64,000 nt of DNA from Gnomoniopsis sp. IMI 355080 (GCA_027946555.1 JAPEVC010000013.1:186001-250000), one strand, 5' to 3'; shown: positions 1-12,208, counted from the first letter of the stretch. The notes: generated by a model from the sequence alone, not told the origin. Numbers and translations are program-made.

Positions 1-2144
1 TCGGCCATCGTGCAGCACGTCTTGACTCTTTATTTGTATAGTGCAGTCTTGAAACTTACTCGGATCAGGACCGTACTTACGAGACAAGGTTTTTGTTGCG
101 TTGAGAGTTGCAATTATTCCCAAGGTTCTCTCTTACAGCGTCACATCGGTGGCCGATCTAGTTCTTGACCCTAGTTGATATAGTCTAGTGATTATTAGTT
201 AGGCCAAGGGTCCGGTCCTTACTAGAATCCTGCAGCAAATATTCAATAGAACACAATATAAGGCAACGTTTTAAGTTGCATTGGACCCGAAAGCTTGTTT
301 CTAGTCCAAATTTGAAAATACGACAACAGAGCCGCCAGGCCTGTCGCCCGCAGTCCTTCCCGATCGTTCCGGCATCTTGGAAACTCCATTAAGATAGGCG
401 ATAGAATGCTGACGATCCTCTTTAATTCGCTTTCGGATGCACTTGGAGGAAAAAGAATCACAACCTTCGATCTGCATACCTGCCAACTTCTTCTGCGGCA
501 AAAAACAATGCCTCGGATCCCACCTTGCCAACCAGGAAAGAGAGCACAATCTGCCCGTCCTGATAAAACCATCTATTGAATATACCACGGCGCACACCTC
601 ATAGGTCCACGTCGATGCTGCTGAAGATAAGAGCCACTATGCATGGTCTAAAGCTCGGACTCGGGAGAAAGTTGTAGCTGTGTTGACTTTCTCGTGATGA
701 AAGCGACACGGTTCTCTTCCCGCGCTTACCTACTGGAAGCGCGACAATCTTATTTGTTGGGCAGGACACCATCTTCGTATTTGCCACGCGGCTGACATGC
801 TGACTTACATACAGCCAGGAAGGCTTGGTATGCATTAGTATACATCCAGTTGAACAATGACATGCACGTGTGTGGATGCACCAAATCCACCAAAACAAGA
901 CTACAGGTATTCAAGGTTAACTAATTTCTAGGCAGTAGGGAATGGGCTTGATGAAACCTTGTACTTCCATGTGAGACGGTAATTCCCAATCAAATAGTGC
1001 CAGCCTCAACATGCTTCAAGGTTGTTCAGATGCCGGACCATTACTACATTGTGGAGTCTTGGACAATGTACCACATCTGTCAGCCACGAGGTATTTAGCT
1101 TCAATATTTTCCCGAAAAGGAATTTAGTGGGCTGTTATTAGTTTTTTGGAACTTCTCAGATCCTATGTATTACTTGTACATCTTACCTTTTGACAGCCCG
1201 TAGCCACACAGACTTTCGTATGGAGCACTCATTACTTGAAATCCATACCTGGTACCTAAACCACTGTTTCGGAACAAGTCGAATTAAGCTTGAAAGCGTA
1301 ATATTCCCTTTATTGGCCCCACTTAGAAGATAGAGCACAGACAGTGCTCCGAAGTGACCAGTGTTGGCTAAGTTCGTATTATGTATTAAGAAGTACATGG
1401 ACTTGTGGAATAGGTAGGCATTAAGGTTGAAGCCGCAAGAACACGTTACTCTGAGCCTCTCCAAGGCTAAGTAACATATTCTGCCCCTGACACGTGCTTC
1501 CAAGGTGCTTCCAAGACGGACTACTGATTCTATATCCACACTCATTCTGTCATCTTGTATGCCGCGCCGTCTCAATAGCCTTGATCCTTCACCGACTTTG
1601 CGCAGCTCTCTAATAAGTTATTCAACTTGATCACACCACTATCTGATACTACTCCTACCCAATGCAACGTCCGCTCCGGACCTCGGGAGCCTTGGATTCT
1701 GTGACTCGTGCGCAGCATAAACTCTCTGCGAGCCGTGACCATCGACGAGTTGTGAGCTCTGGTTACCATGCAGGACGTTTCCAATAGTAACACTAGAATT
1801 GGATCCAGGCCGCGCAATCATGGTCGCCCAGGGAGGCAAGAAGCGATAATAACTCCCCTATTACAGACATTAGGAGATGAGTCAAGGATTTTGGCGTGCC
1901 TCGCTAGGGCGGCATAGACGCTTACAGTCTGATATCTACGACCTCGGGGGGCACGGGAACGTCGCGCTTACGGAGGCCGTTGCCGACAGCGGTTGGCCAG
2001 ACTGCCATGGGCGGAGCTCGGACACCCACACACATGTCGATGAGATACTCATCACCACCAACGGTGAGGCTGGAGGAGCCGCTCTCAGCAAGTGCTCGGG
2101 GCCGCGATAATGGCCACAGCAAGGACTGTGTGGATCTGAAAGAA
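1..2144. other. intergenic, no convincing gene
   Basis: This stretch lies upstream of the laccase. Only short open frames occur on either strand; they overlap one another and show no domain, signal peptide or plausible exon chain. It may hold the distal laccase promoter. I see no repeat, tRNA or transposon signature. Confidence 0.6.
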
Positions 2145-2150
2145 TATAAG
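2145..2150 (+). promoter_or_regulatory. TATA-like box of the laccase gene
   Basis: TATAAG lies about 120 bp before the laccase ATG and is followed by a CT-rich stretch (about 2210-2265) typical of fungal 5' leaders. It is a position-based prediction only. Confidence 0.45.
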
Positions 2151-2269
2151 TAGACTGGTGATGCCCCAGGTTATGGACGATCTCGAAAGAACAGAGCATC
2201 GCCATCCACTTCCTTCTTGTTTTCCCATATTCACTCTCTTCTTCAAACATCACTCTCTTCTTGATCACC

Positions 2270-4432
2270 ATGAAGGTGCCTCAATATTTCCTCACGCTCA
2301 TTACGGGCTCTTTGGCCCTGTCTATCCCTTCCGCAAATAGCAGGAAGTCCTTGCAACAGGATGCCGAAGCCAACTTGTTGCCCAGAGCAAGCTGTGCGAA
2401 CTCTGCCTCGGATCGCAGCTGCTGGGGAGACTACAGCATTGATACAAACTACTATGTTCGTGAATTTTCCTGCCTTCTTTCTGCTCACTGTTATCTGACG
2501 ACTGCTACTACAGGACGTGGTGCCTGACACTGGTGTTACTCGAGAGTACTGGCTCAGTGTTGAGCAAGTTGCCTGTGCGCCAGATGGATATAACACCACT
2601 TGCCTGACCTACAACGGAACTGTTCCTGGTCCAACCCTCTTCGTAAGTTGTGATGCCTCCATCCTCAGAAGCCTTGCGGGTCCGCGGATTTCGAGCTTGA
2701 TACTAATGTAGAAATACAGGCCGATTGGGGTGACACTCTGAAAGTCCATGTCACGAACAACTTGGTTGATAACGGTACCACCATCCACTGGCATGGTGTC
2801 CGTCAACTCAACACCAACGCCCAGGATGGAGTCCCAGGTGTGACTCAATGCCCCACGGCTCCTGGTGAGACGCAGACCTACGAATTCCAAGTCACTCAGT
2901 ATGGCAGCACCTGGTACCACTCTCACTTTACCCTCCAGTACGGGCAGGGTCTTTACGGCGCACTTGTGAGTCTCCTACCTACCTGATGATCCCATACCAA
3001 TCTCACAGCGTCGCTAACCAAACCACCTTCCAAGACTCTCAACGGCCCTGCCACCGCGAACTATGACGAGGATCTCGGCGCCCTCTTCCTCGGCGACTGG
3101 CACCACACCGATGTCTGGGACCTCTGGGACACGACCGCCGTACTCGGCGCCCCGCCCACCCTCGATGGCGGCCTGATCAACGGCACCAACACCTACAACT
3201 GCTCAACCACCTCGGACCCGACCTGCACCGGCGTGCTGGGCTCCAAGTTCGAGACTGTCTTCGAGTCTGGCAACACGTACCGTCTCCGCCTCATCAACGT
3301 GGCCATTGACGGACATTTCCAGTTCTCCATTGACGGCCACACCCTCACTGTCATCGGCACCGATCTCGTGCCCATTGTGCCCTACACCACCGATAGCGTA
3401 CTGGTGTCCATCGGACAGCGCGTCGACGTGCTTGTCGAGGCCAACGCCGCTGCTGGCGACTACTGGCTCCGCGCCGGCTGGGTGGCCGCGTGCTCCACAA
3501 TCAACAGGGCCGACGATATCACGGGCATCGTGCGGTACGATTCGAGCAGCACCTCGGACCCGACGAGCACCAGCACCGTCACTGCGAGCACCAGCTGCGG
3601 CGACGAGCCCTACGAGAGCATCGTGCCGCACTTGGCGCTGGATGTTGGCGACTTTACGTCCGAGACTGACCAGGTCCTTTCGTTTGCTGCCACTGCTACC
3701 GCGTTTACGTGGACGATCAACAGCAGCAGCTTGTGGTTGGACATGGGCGCCCCGACGCTCCAAAAGGTCCTTGCAGGCGACAGCGTGTTCCCCACTGATT
3801 ACAATGTCATTGCTGTTGATGTGAGTAATTCATTCCTTCTGGTAGTAAGACTCTCATTACTGACACACAATTCAATAGGGCTCATCGACCTCGATCTCGA
3901 ACAGCACAGCCAGCACTAACTCCACCGATGAGTGGGCACTTCTCGTCATCCAAGACGCCACCGGGTTTGGGTATGCTCCCCCCCCCACCCTCCTTCCTCC
4001 CTTCTTCTCTCGCTCTCTCCCTTTTCGCTCCCCATTCCATGCTAACCTCAGCCCCGTTGCAGCATCTACCACCCGATCCACCTCCACGGCCACGACTTCT
4101 GGATCGTCGGTCAAGAGGTTGGCACCTACGTCGAGGGCACCACGGAGCTCAACACCGTTAACCCACCGCGCCGCGACGTCGCCTCGCTGCCGGGCAACGG
4201 ATACCTCGCCATCGCCTTCAAGATCGACAACCCGGGCGCTTGGCTCTGCCACTGCCACATCGCCTGGCACGCGTCGCAGGGGTTGTCGCTCGAGGTTGTC
4301 GAGACTGAGAGCCAGATTTCCAGTGTGGCGGTCTCATCCACCGAGAAGACAACACTGACTGACACCTGCGATGCTTGGACGGCCTTTACCCAGACTTCCA
4401 ACTACTACGCTCAGGACGACTCTGGCATCTAA
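2270..4432 (+). CDS. secreted laccase (multicopper oxidase, asco-laccase type)
   Basis: Predicted extracellular laccase oxidising phenolics with reduction of O2 to water. Six exons are inferred: 2270-2455, 2514-2642, 2720-2965, 3035-3820, 3879-3970, 4063-4432 (602 aa); all junctions keep frame. The N-terminus is a signal peptide (about residues 1-22). All four copper signatures are visible: HWHG (128-131), WYHSH (170-174), HPIHLHGHD (483-491) and HCHIAWHASQGL (543-554), giving the type 1 Cys544 with Leu554 at the axial position. The protein ends DSGI, the C-terminal plug typical of ascomycete laccases. The first ATG after the CT-rich leader is used; a TTG three codons upstream in frame is ignored. 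It converges on the CDF transporter gene. Ferroxidase or ascorbate oxidase is less likely given the DSGI end. Confidence 0.95.
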
Positions 4433-4907
4433 GTTCCTGATGGTGGTTGCCCCTGGTGTTTGATTATGCCTTTATGGTGTTGAAAGTCTCCTAACTCCTG
4501 TCATTGTGCCACATGCTCATTGTGGCTCGTTTCATTGCTGCATACATGCTCCCCTCATTTGTCACCTGCTCATTGTTGCTCACTTCTTTTCTGCTTCTGA
4601 TTATATTTTGCTTCTCTTTAGCATTGCATTGCCGCTCGGTGCTTATGATGCTGATGATGGATTGACGACTCGGCAGCAAACAGGATGCCAAATGCCATTG
4701 TATATAATTATAGATTGCCTTAGGCAATGTGGACATGATAATGTTATATTAATGCCCAACCTGCCTCCCATGAATATCTGTTCTGTGTTCCAAAATGTGA
4801 GGCGCCCCAACAATGACCAATGAATACCCCTATCTCCATAATGAATGGCCCTTTGAAAGCGCAACTGCTAGAACAAGTTGCGGCGAGACCCTCTCCAGCA
4901 CCAGACT
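4433..4907. other. convergent 3' intergenic region
   Basis: Tail-to-tail spacer between the laccase (+) and the CDF transporter (-). It is T-rich on the plus strand just after the laccase stop, as expected for 3' UTRs. Nothing else is seen. Confidence 0.6.
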
Positions 4908-6482
4908 TTAGCCTGCTGCTGAAGTATGCCCGCTAGGTCCCGACTCTGTGTAATCTACAGTCACGAAAGCCCCTAAGATCTGAATTAGCATCATTGTAAA
5001 AGGAGGGCAAGAGAACGAGTGGAGCTTACGATCAACCTCGGGCAATCCTTCCAAGCAATACTGCAGCGTCTCGGAAATGTCGTGTGTCCTCATAAGCGGC
5101 ATATACGGATCCAGCAGAATATCGACCTCCACCCACACACCGTCGCCAGCATGATATGCTTTGATGTTTTTGAATCCCTCAACGATGGGTGCGAAGCGCC
5201 ACACCAAGAATATCAACTTCCGGAATAGCCGATCGTCCACGGCGGACCCGCTCAGCCGTGTGACATTCTCGAACGCTGTGCCCGCCCAGTCCCAGATAAT
5301 GAAGAGAGACAGGATAGCAGCACCAAGGGGATCCAACCACCAAACGCCAACCTGAGTGCCAATAAGCGGGAAAATGAGTGACAGGGTATTGAAATACACG
5401 TCTGTCTGACAATCCTGTGCCAAAGCCTGGACCTGCGTGGTCTTGATCCTGATACAGCCAAACCAGATGATGCCCTTGACGACTATAGTGGCAATCATGG
5501 CGCCCATCGCGAGTGCACCGAGATTGACAATCTCATGGTCTCCCTGGGGCATGAGCTTGCTCACGGACTCCTGCAGGATCTGTGCAAAGGACAGGATCAT
5601 GAAGATGGAGAAGACCAGGATGCCGAGGGGTTCGAGGCGGCGGCGTCCGACGGGGAAACGGCGCTGCAAGGAAGAGAGGCGCCACTGAACGAGGCGGTTG
5701 GTGGTCCAGACGATGATGGTACAGAGGAGGTCCAAAGCGGAGTCGACGGTGGACGCGATGAGGGAGAGGGAAGAGGAAAAGAAGCAGGCGACGACCTTGG
5801 CGATGAGGAGGCAGATATTGGCTATCACGTTGATCTGGGGAAGGGATTAGTGTGTGCTCTCACTGCGCGGTGTTCTGTTCTTCACAGGCCGATTGTTTTT
5901 TTGGTAGGGGGGGGAAGCTCCTGGAACTTACGTTGATGGCTCTCTTGGCATCCCTCTCTCCTTTGCTCCGTTTCTCCCGCTCTTCTTTGGGAAGGAAAGC
6001 TTCGACATCCTCGTGTTGGGCCTGTAGAGCACCTCCGTGTTCGAGTAGGCCGTCATGGTCTCGGTCTGGGTCAAAGGATTCCAAAATATCGTCAGCGATG
6101 CTCCGGACGACGGAGTCGACCTCGAGCCAATCACTCAGAGCCTCGTTCTGCTCTTCGTAGAAGTGCCTAATCTTTTTGTTCTCTATGGATTTGAGCTGTG
6201 TAGTAGTTAGTGACGTGTTGCATTGGGAAATGTGTTTGGTAGGGAGAGACCCACCTCGTCATCCGACTTCCGGTAGGACTCGAGTTCATCGCCTTTTACA
6301 GCGTCTATTAAGCTGTTCTTGATCTTGTTCCTCCTCTCATCCTCCACTGCTGCATTAGCAGCATCCTGGAATCTGAAGGCAGCTGGCTTTGGCTTGTAGG
6401 GGTTGCTGGCATTGATATGCTTGGGGGCATGACCGCTACTTTTGCCATTCCCAAAGGTATGGAGAGCTCGTCGTCCGACCAT
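4908..6482 (-). CDS. cation diffusion facilitator (CDF), Mn-type signature
   Basis: Membrane cation/proton antiporter of the CDF family, probably moving a divalent metal out of the cytosol or into an organelle. Exons in transcript order: 6482-6255, 6195-5932, 5834-5030, 4972-4908 (453 aa). A hydrophilic N-terminal region of about 165 residues precedes a multi-spanning membrane domain and a cytosolic C-terminal domain ending near GLPEVDRAFVTVDY. Two metal-site motifs are DSALD (195-199, TM2) and DCQTD (305-309, TM5). The DxxxD/DxxxD pair is the signature of the manganese branch; zinc carriers have HxxxD. The last intron (57 nt) is a multiple of three and lacks a stop, but removing it restores the conserved C-terminus. 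The start is the first in-frame ATG; an upstream in-frame TTG was not used. Confidence 0.9.
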
Positions 6483-7857
6483 TTCAGCAATTGAATTCAG
6501 CAACAAGGGCCTCGGGCCAGTAGAATAATCAGACAGGGGACACGGAGAAATAGAGTTCAGCGCTTCTCGAGCTTATCGAGAGGAGAGAAATGCCATGCCA
6601 AGAGAAAGAAAGAGGCAGGCAGACCAAGACAGCTGGGTTTGTAGCAGGTACTTGAGCCAACATGGAGGACTAGACATATCGACGTCATGGCTGGTTGCTT
6701 GTAAGCCAGCCTTGGCCAGCCTCGGGCAATCCCTGCAACTTACTCGGCCAAACATCCGACAGAACGGGTCGCATAGAAGATCCACAGGGCCGGTCCGAGT
6801 TCCGCATCGTCCAAGGTTTGTGACATCCACGGTGATCAAATGCTCTGTGCTCTTTTACTTCAGCGGTTTGGGCAATTAAAGGTGGAGATCACTGGGTCAG
6901 TATTTTGGAAGCTTGTTTACTTCTCTTTATTCCGTTTTGGCTTGACAGATGTCGACAGCGACTGAAAACCTACAGAAGCTACCTGCATTTACCTATTTTT
7001 AGACCTGTATTCAGAGGGTTAGGGCTTAGCTAGATGAGTGTGTCGACTGACCTTAGACGGGCTCTAACCAGTTCGGGATAGCAACGCAACGCGCCTACAA
7101 ACTGAAGCTGCAAACACATAGTACATTTTGTTACATAGTGCTGGAGGGGGCCTGGGCAGCAACAACACCAACTGACATATTTCCCCACGAAAACAATGGT
7201 GAGCCTCTTCAACTTTGTTCTACATCACATCAGGATAAGCCACGAAAGCCAGAATATAACACAATCTCACGGCATAAGCAGGGCATTATTAAAAGACGAA
7301 GGGGCTGGCTGCTGAGTCAATTGTTGCTGCAGGGATGTCCTGCCAAAACGTCTCACTGCACACGCCTAAGGAGTTCTAACGAGGGCAATTGTTACTGCGA
7401 GGCCCTGCAGGCTGAGGAGAAAGTTTCCAGGGTCCAAATGTCCAAATCCCATCCAAACCAACGCCACGCCACGCTGGTGACTTGGCACCCGAAATCTAAT
7501 CTCAATTCTCGTGGCTGCTTTTCCCAGTTCACCCAACAATTACTTACATTCGGCCCCTGGATAAGCTGGCCAATTGATCTGGTCTGATCCTCTTTTAAGG
7601 TTGCTTATCCGTCCAGCACGTGCGAACACGAAAACAACGCCAAACCTTAGGACAATCCTCTTTAGCACTTCTTCATAACACGCCTTCCCAATTAGCTTCC
7701 CACGCCTTTTGTTCTTCCCTAGCATCTGATCGCCCGACCAACGCGCGCTTGCTTCCTGGGCCGAGCCTCGTGCCCGTCCCCCTATCGCGTTCCCGTCCAG
7801 TCAACAATGCAGACGTAACGGGCTGACCGACTTTCTCCCCCCCTCTCCCCCCACATC
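6483..7857. other. divergent intergenic region
   Basis: Shared 5' region of the CDF transporter (-) and the mannosyltransferase (+). A 149-codon open frame at 7138-7587 starts with GTG and has no recognisable fold, so it is not called. The last 80 bp before 7858 are C/T-rich, as expected for a leader. Confidence 0.55.
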
Positions 7858-9537
7858 ATGCGCCTGGCACGGCGGATACTGGCCTTGCTCGTCCTGGCGG
7901 GCTCCATCGTACTTCTCGTGCGCTACCGCCAGAATGTCGAGGCCGCCATCATCGAGAAGACCTTTGATGCCGTGGCATACGCCCACGCCGTCGAGGAAGA
8001 GGCTGCCTCCAAGCTGCGCCAGCTGCCTCAGGTCATCCTGCCCTTCCACAAGACCGACGATGCCGAAAAGCCCATCTCTTCCGACACGCCGTCTGCCGAC
8101 ACGGCTACATCGAAGCGCCCTACTGCCGTCGAGCCTATCATTACAACACTCAAGGGCGAGGATGGTGCCGAAATCAAAGACGTGGGCGCTTTCTGGGCAA
8201 AATGGAGCCGAATCCTGCACGATGCCCGTCCGACGACGGCACCGATCAAGCTGACGGGCCATACACCCGCTCAGAAGCCTCCCGGAGGAGAGCAGACGCG
8301 AAAACCTTACAAGGACCTGGTTCGCCAATCAATAGAGGAGCTTGAACCATTGCAAACAGCACACAGACGCTTGGTGACTGAGTTGGAAACAGAGCTGGGC
8401 GATGGCAAGGACGGCCAGTCACAGAGGCAGTGGAAAGGCCTTGATATATTCAAAGGGCAGGGCATCGTCATCGTAGGCGGCGGAGAATACTTTGGCCCGG
8501 CCATTATCAGTTTGCACATGCTACGCCGGACAGGTTGCAAGCTGCCGGTAGAAGTATTCGTGCCGGATGATGACGAGTATGAGGCCGAAATCTGTGAACA
8601 GTATTTGAAAAAGTTGGACGCAAAATGCGTCGTCCTCTCCCACATACTCGACCAGAGCCCAATCAAGACAGGCGCTGGCAACTATGGGAAGGAAGTGGAC
8701 ATGCAAATCACGCACTACCAGCTCAAAGCCCTCGCTCTCCTCCTCTCCTCCTTCTCCGACGCGCTGCTCCTCGACAGCGACAGCATCCCGCTCTCCGATC
8801 CCGCCGAGATCATATTCAACGCCGAACCATACCAATCCAAGGGCATGATTCTATGGCCCGACTACTGGCGTGCCACAGAAAGCCCTAAATTTTGGACCAT
8901 CGCTGGCCGCACCAGCTTCCCCACCGACCTACCCGCCGCGTCCTCCGAGACAGGCCAGCTCGTCATCAACAAAGCCACTCACCTCGCACCCCTGTTGTTG
9001 GCAACATACTACAATCTTTTCGGCCCCGACCACTACTACCCACTGCAGTCGCAGGGTGCTCTGGGGCAAGGCGACAAGGAGACCTTCCTCGCCGCCGTGG
9101 CCACCCTCAACGCGACCTACTACCGTGTGCGCACCGCGGCCGTAAGCCTAGGCCGCAACGACGGGGTGCGGGAACGCGGGACTGCCATGGTGCAGCACTC
9201 GCCCGCAGACGACTTCCGCTACCACTCCAAGGGTACGTCGTCGCCGCCATCGCACAACAGCATCCGCGCCATGTTCCTGCACAGCAACACGCCCAAGATG
9301 AACGCGGGTCACCTCATCGACGAGGGCGACTTGGTGGCCGCTGACGGCGAGACGCGGCTGCGTCTGCTGGGTACGAAAGAGGCCCTGACGAAGCAGTTCG
9401 GGTATGATGTCGAGCGGACCTTGTGGGATCTGCTGGTGCAGACGGGGTGCGAGCTGCAGGGGACGCTGAAGGAGTGGCAGGGGCGGGATAGAATTTGTGA
9501 GAGGCTGGACGAGCATTATAAGAAGGTGTTTGGGTAG
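7858..9537 (+). CDS. GT71 alpha-mannosyltransferase, MNN2-like type II membrane protein
   Basis: Predicted Golgi alpha-1,2-mannosyltransferase of the MNN2/MNN5 type (GT71), adding mannose side branches to cell-wall mannoprotein glycans. It is a single exon of 559 aa. A short basic start is followed by a transmembrane anchor (about residues 7-22) and a luminal stem with charged and Pro-rich segments. The catalytic domain begins near residue 200 with GIVIVGGGEYFGPA. The metal-binding DxD motif is DSD at 306-308 within DALLLDSDSIPLSDP. SSETGQLVINK and WPDYWRA match conserved stretches of the family. The GC-rich ending TKEALTKQFGYDVERTLWD is also family-like. The ATG is the first in frame after a C-rich leader. 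The exact linkage formed cannot be told from sequence alone. Confidence 0.88.
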   Translation: MRLARRILALLVLAGSIVLLVRYRQNVEAAIIEKTFDAVAYAHAVEEEAASKLRQLPQVILPFHKTDDAEKPISSDTPSADTATSKRPTAVEPIITTLKGEDGAEIKDVGAFWAKWSRILHDARPTTAPIKLTGHTPAQKPPGGEQTRKPYKDLVRQSIEELEPLQTAHRRLVTELETELGDGKDGQSQRQWKGLDIFKGQGIVIVGGGEYFGPAIISLHMLRRTGCKLPVEVFVPDDDEYEAEICEQYLKKLDAKCVVLSHILDQSPIKTGAGNYGKEVDMQITHYQLKALALLLSSFSDALLLDSDSIPLSDPAEIIFNAEPYQSKGMILWPDYWRATESPKFWTIAGRTSFPTDLPAASSETGQLVINKATHLAPLLLATYYNLFGPDHYYPLQSQGALGQGDKETFLAAVATLNATYYRVRTAAVSLGRNDGVRERGTAMVQHSPADDFRYHSKGTSSPPSHNSIRAMFLHSNTPKMNAGHLIDEGDLVAADGETRLRLLGTKEALTKQFGYDVERTLWDLLVQTGCELQGTLKEWQGRDRICERLDEHYKKVFG

Positions 9538-10310
9538 GCTCACGACATAGGGAAGTCGATACGTATATTTGAACGTCAGGCCATGCACGCACCTTGGTTA
9601 ATGTGGCGGCATGGCTCATGGGAAGCGTATATGGGCGCGGTGTCTGACTTTTCGGATATAAACATTCACATTTTGACACCTATGTATGCATGGGTATGTG
9701 TTCAAAATTTAAGAGCGCGATTTTCTTTTTCCACCTGGGGGCTGGGTTTTCCAGTCAGAGCATGGAGAATATAGAGACTGGACGGACTTGTGGGGTGCGG
9801 AGAGAGAGCACTGCCTGCTTGGTGGGTGTACGAGCGAGCATATGTATAAGTATCTTTACTTACCTTACATCTCCCACCATACCTACACTATCTCGATGAA
9901 ACATACGAACTCATGATCCTATCAACCCCTTGCCGCCCGTCAATCCCCTTGTACATACTTTCTGTTTTCTCCTGCATGTCTTGCCCCATTCATCTTGCTG
10001 TTTGTCCACAAGGCCGGCCATAAACGAAACCCCTCGTGGTGGCTTTGGTGGCGCGTGGGGGGTGTGTGTCAAGCCACGGGCGGAGGGCAAGAATTGCAGG
10101 AAGAGCTATCGATGAATGACAGGTCGACGAGCGAAGAATGGTTATCAAATGGACTACACTCCTTACGCGAAAACCGTCCAGCCACGACCGAGTTTCTCGT
10201 ATAGGGTTACAAAGTTTGCTGGAGGGGCCAGTGGCGGTGAGATGCTGACGTGGTAAGTCCCTATACGTCTGCTTCAATATACATATCTTCGCACATTAAT
10301 TCCAATTCCG

Positions 10311-10332
10311 GATATAGATATAGATATATATC
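10311..10332. repeat. GATATA microsatellite
   Basis: Simple repeat of GATATA units degrading into AT dinucleotides, located in a non-coding spacer. Confidence 0.8.
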
Positions 10333-10912
10333 TTCTATTTGGCTCCTGGGGAGGTCAAGTCGGCCCCCCACCCAAAAAAGTGGGCCCTATATAGAGCGTG
10401 TGTTATTCTGGCCCGAATAGAGAAGAGCTACTTTGTTAGCTGGATAACAAGCGTTGTACAGCAGCACATGTCACGTCCAATGGCGTTATCGCATCGGTTC
10501 CCTAGAAACACGAACCTTGGAGCACAGGAACCCAAGTCTTGGCCCGGCACGCGGGGGAGGAACACGTCAGGCAGAAAAGAAGAGTAATAAGGTATGTAAG
10601 ACTCTCCCGTCTTGGCGATCGCTTTTTGTTTGGAGCTGACCAAGGGTACTTTACTGTACCTGCACTTTGCATAAGAGACAAACCATGTTCTTGGCTGTGC
10701 CTTCACGCGCGTGTTGGATCAGAATGTCAGGTCCAAGTCACTTGTTGTTCTAAGAATTCTTTCTATTCCACTTTTTTCTCTCAATAGTCAAATCGCTGAT
10801 GCTAGTACTAGAGTCTAGTCTGAAAGAAAGAGGGTATCGTATCGTAAACCCAAGCACCGATCCCATGAACGCCGTCCCAGAAATGCTTCGTACCCCCACC
10901 AAAGAAGAGGCC

Positions 10913-10929
10913 AAAAAAAAAAAAAAAAA
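10913..10929 (+). repeat. A17 homopolymer run
   Basis: Run of 17 adenines in the 3' flank of the SGNH hydrolase gene. On that gene's strand it is a T-run just downstream of its stop codon. Confidence 0.85.
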
Positions 10930-11019
10930 GAGTCCATCCCCCACGATTCCCCCAATGCATAAATGCAAAGATTGGAAAGAAACACTAGAGATGACAGCCC
11001 GCATCACCTTGTGGACTCC

Positions 11020-12166
11020 TCACCCAGTTGGCGTGACAATCATCCCCTTCGCCCCAGCCTCCGTCAGCGCCTCATACCACTTATCCGCCATCATCGCATA
11101 GCCCACATCATCCGGATGCGTGCGATCCGCCATGGTCGTGATATTCGGTCCGCCAGCCGCGGTGGTCATATCCGCCAGCACGACGCGCCGCCCAGCGGCC
11201 TGCAAGTCGGCCGCGACGGCGCGGAACTGCGCATTCGCAACGTTGACGAGCGTGTTGGTGGCGTTGATCTTGTTGAGTATCAGCGTGCTCATCACGACGG
11301 TCGCGTTGGGCGACCACGTGGTGAAGATGTCCTCGACGAGCAGGCGCAGGCGCGTGCCGACGTCCATGGTCGCGTTGGCGGTCATGGCGGGCGCGACGGT
11401 GCTTTTCTTGGTGGTGTTGACCACGTTCCAGTTTTGCACGCAGTCGTTGGTGCCGACGTTGAGCAGGATGACGTTGGGGAGGTACTGCGGCACATGCACG
11501 GCGGCTTTGGCGTAGACCTGGTCGATGCGGTACCCCGGCCAGCCCTCGACGAAATTGCTCGTCATGGTGCCGTTTTGGCGGGAGCCGACAAAGTTGACGG
11601 CCGTGTTGCCGCCTCGTTGGAGGAGGCCGAGAAGGTCCTCGCGGTAGCCGTTGCCGTCGGTGGAGAGGTAGCCGTAGGTGATGGAGGCGCCGAGCGGCAT
11701 GATGCGGAGCGGTGTGTTGGAGGCGATGAGGGCAGTGTCCGGGGGGTTGACGTATAGTGGTTTGGCGGGATTTTTGGGACTGGTGTGGTGAGCGCCACGG
11801 ACAAGAGGCACGGCGATGGCTGGTGAGTAGGTTAGAAGGGGTTGTTGTTTTCTCCCAGATACGCAAAGGGCGAGGTGGTGTTTGCTAACCTATGACTATA
11901 GCCGCGAGGACCAGAAGAGCACCCACGAAAGCAATGATCTTCTTTTTGAGCGACCAGTGCTTCGGGTTGAAGCGAAATGCTGGTGTTGTGGATTCGAAGG
12001 GTGCTGGTTGCTTCTCAAGCTCGCGGGTATTATATGAGTTGAACGATGAGAGCGAGTTGGTTTCCTCGTGGTAGGGAATGTTGGACTGTGCCTGAGCAGC
12101 TGGTGGTGGTGGGCTGGGTAGAATGTGGTCCCCGCCCACATGGCTGCTTGTTGTATCTGAAGCCAT
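11020..12166 (-). CDS. SGNH/GDSL hydrolase with N-terminal membrane anchor
   Basis: Predicted esterase of the SGNH fold, resembling CE3-type carbohydrate esterases. Exons: 12166-11890 and 11819-11020 (358 aa); the 70-nt intron lies just after the membrane segment. Residues 1-73 are hydrophilic and Pro/Ser-rich with no signal peptide. A KKK stretch and one membrane span (about 76-99) then predict a type II protein with its enzyme outside the cytosol. Catalytic blocks are GASITYG (Ser139), the GTND block (NVGTND) and DRTHPDD (Asp324, His327). Several NxT/S sites in the hydrolase part fit a secretory location. The ATG chosen lies after an AT-repeat leader; an upstream in-frame start at 12283 would add residues encoded by that repeat and is rejected. 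Substrate is unknown; acetylated polysaccharide is a family-based guess. Confidence 0.88.
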
Positions 12167-12208
12167 TGTTGGGAGGATTTGGCGAGAATTCAGCTTTTTG
12201 AAGCAGTA

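Larger units (their letters stand above)
9538..11019. other. convergent intergenic region with microsatellites
   Basis: Tail-to-tail spacer between the mannosyltransferase (+) and the SGNH hydrolase (-). It holds a GATATA-type simple repeat (about 10311-10332) and an A17 run (10913-10929). Short open frames here have no recognisable content. Confidence 0.6.

Noticed and set aside
1..2144. Degenerate transposon or repeat-mutated relic at the left edge
   Set aside because: No terminal repeats, no transposase-like frame and no obvious strong TpA enrichment by eye; a RIP index would be needed.
7138..7587. 149-codon plus-strand open frame
   Set aside because: It starts with GTG, has no domain or signal and fills a divergent promoter region; an ordinary chance frame.
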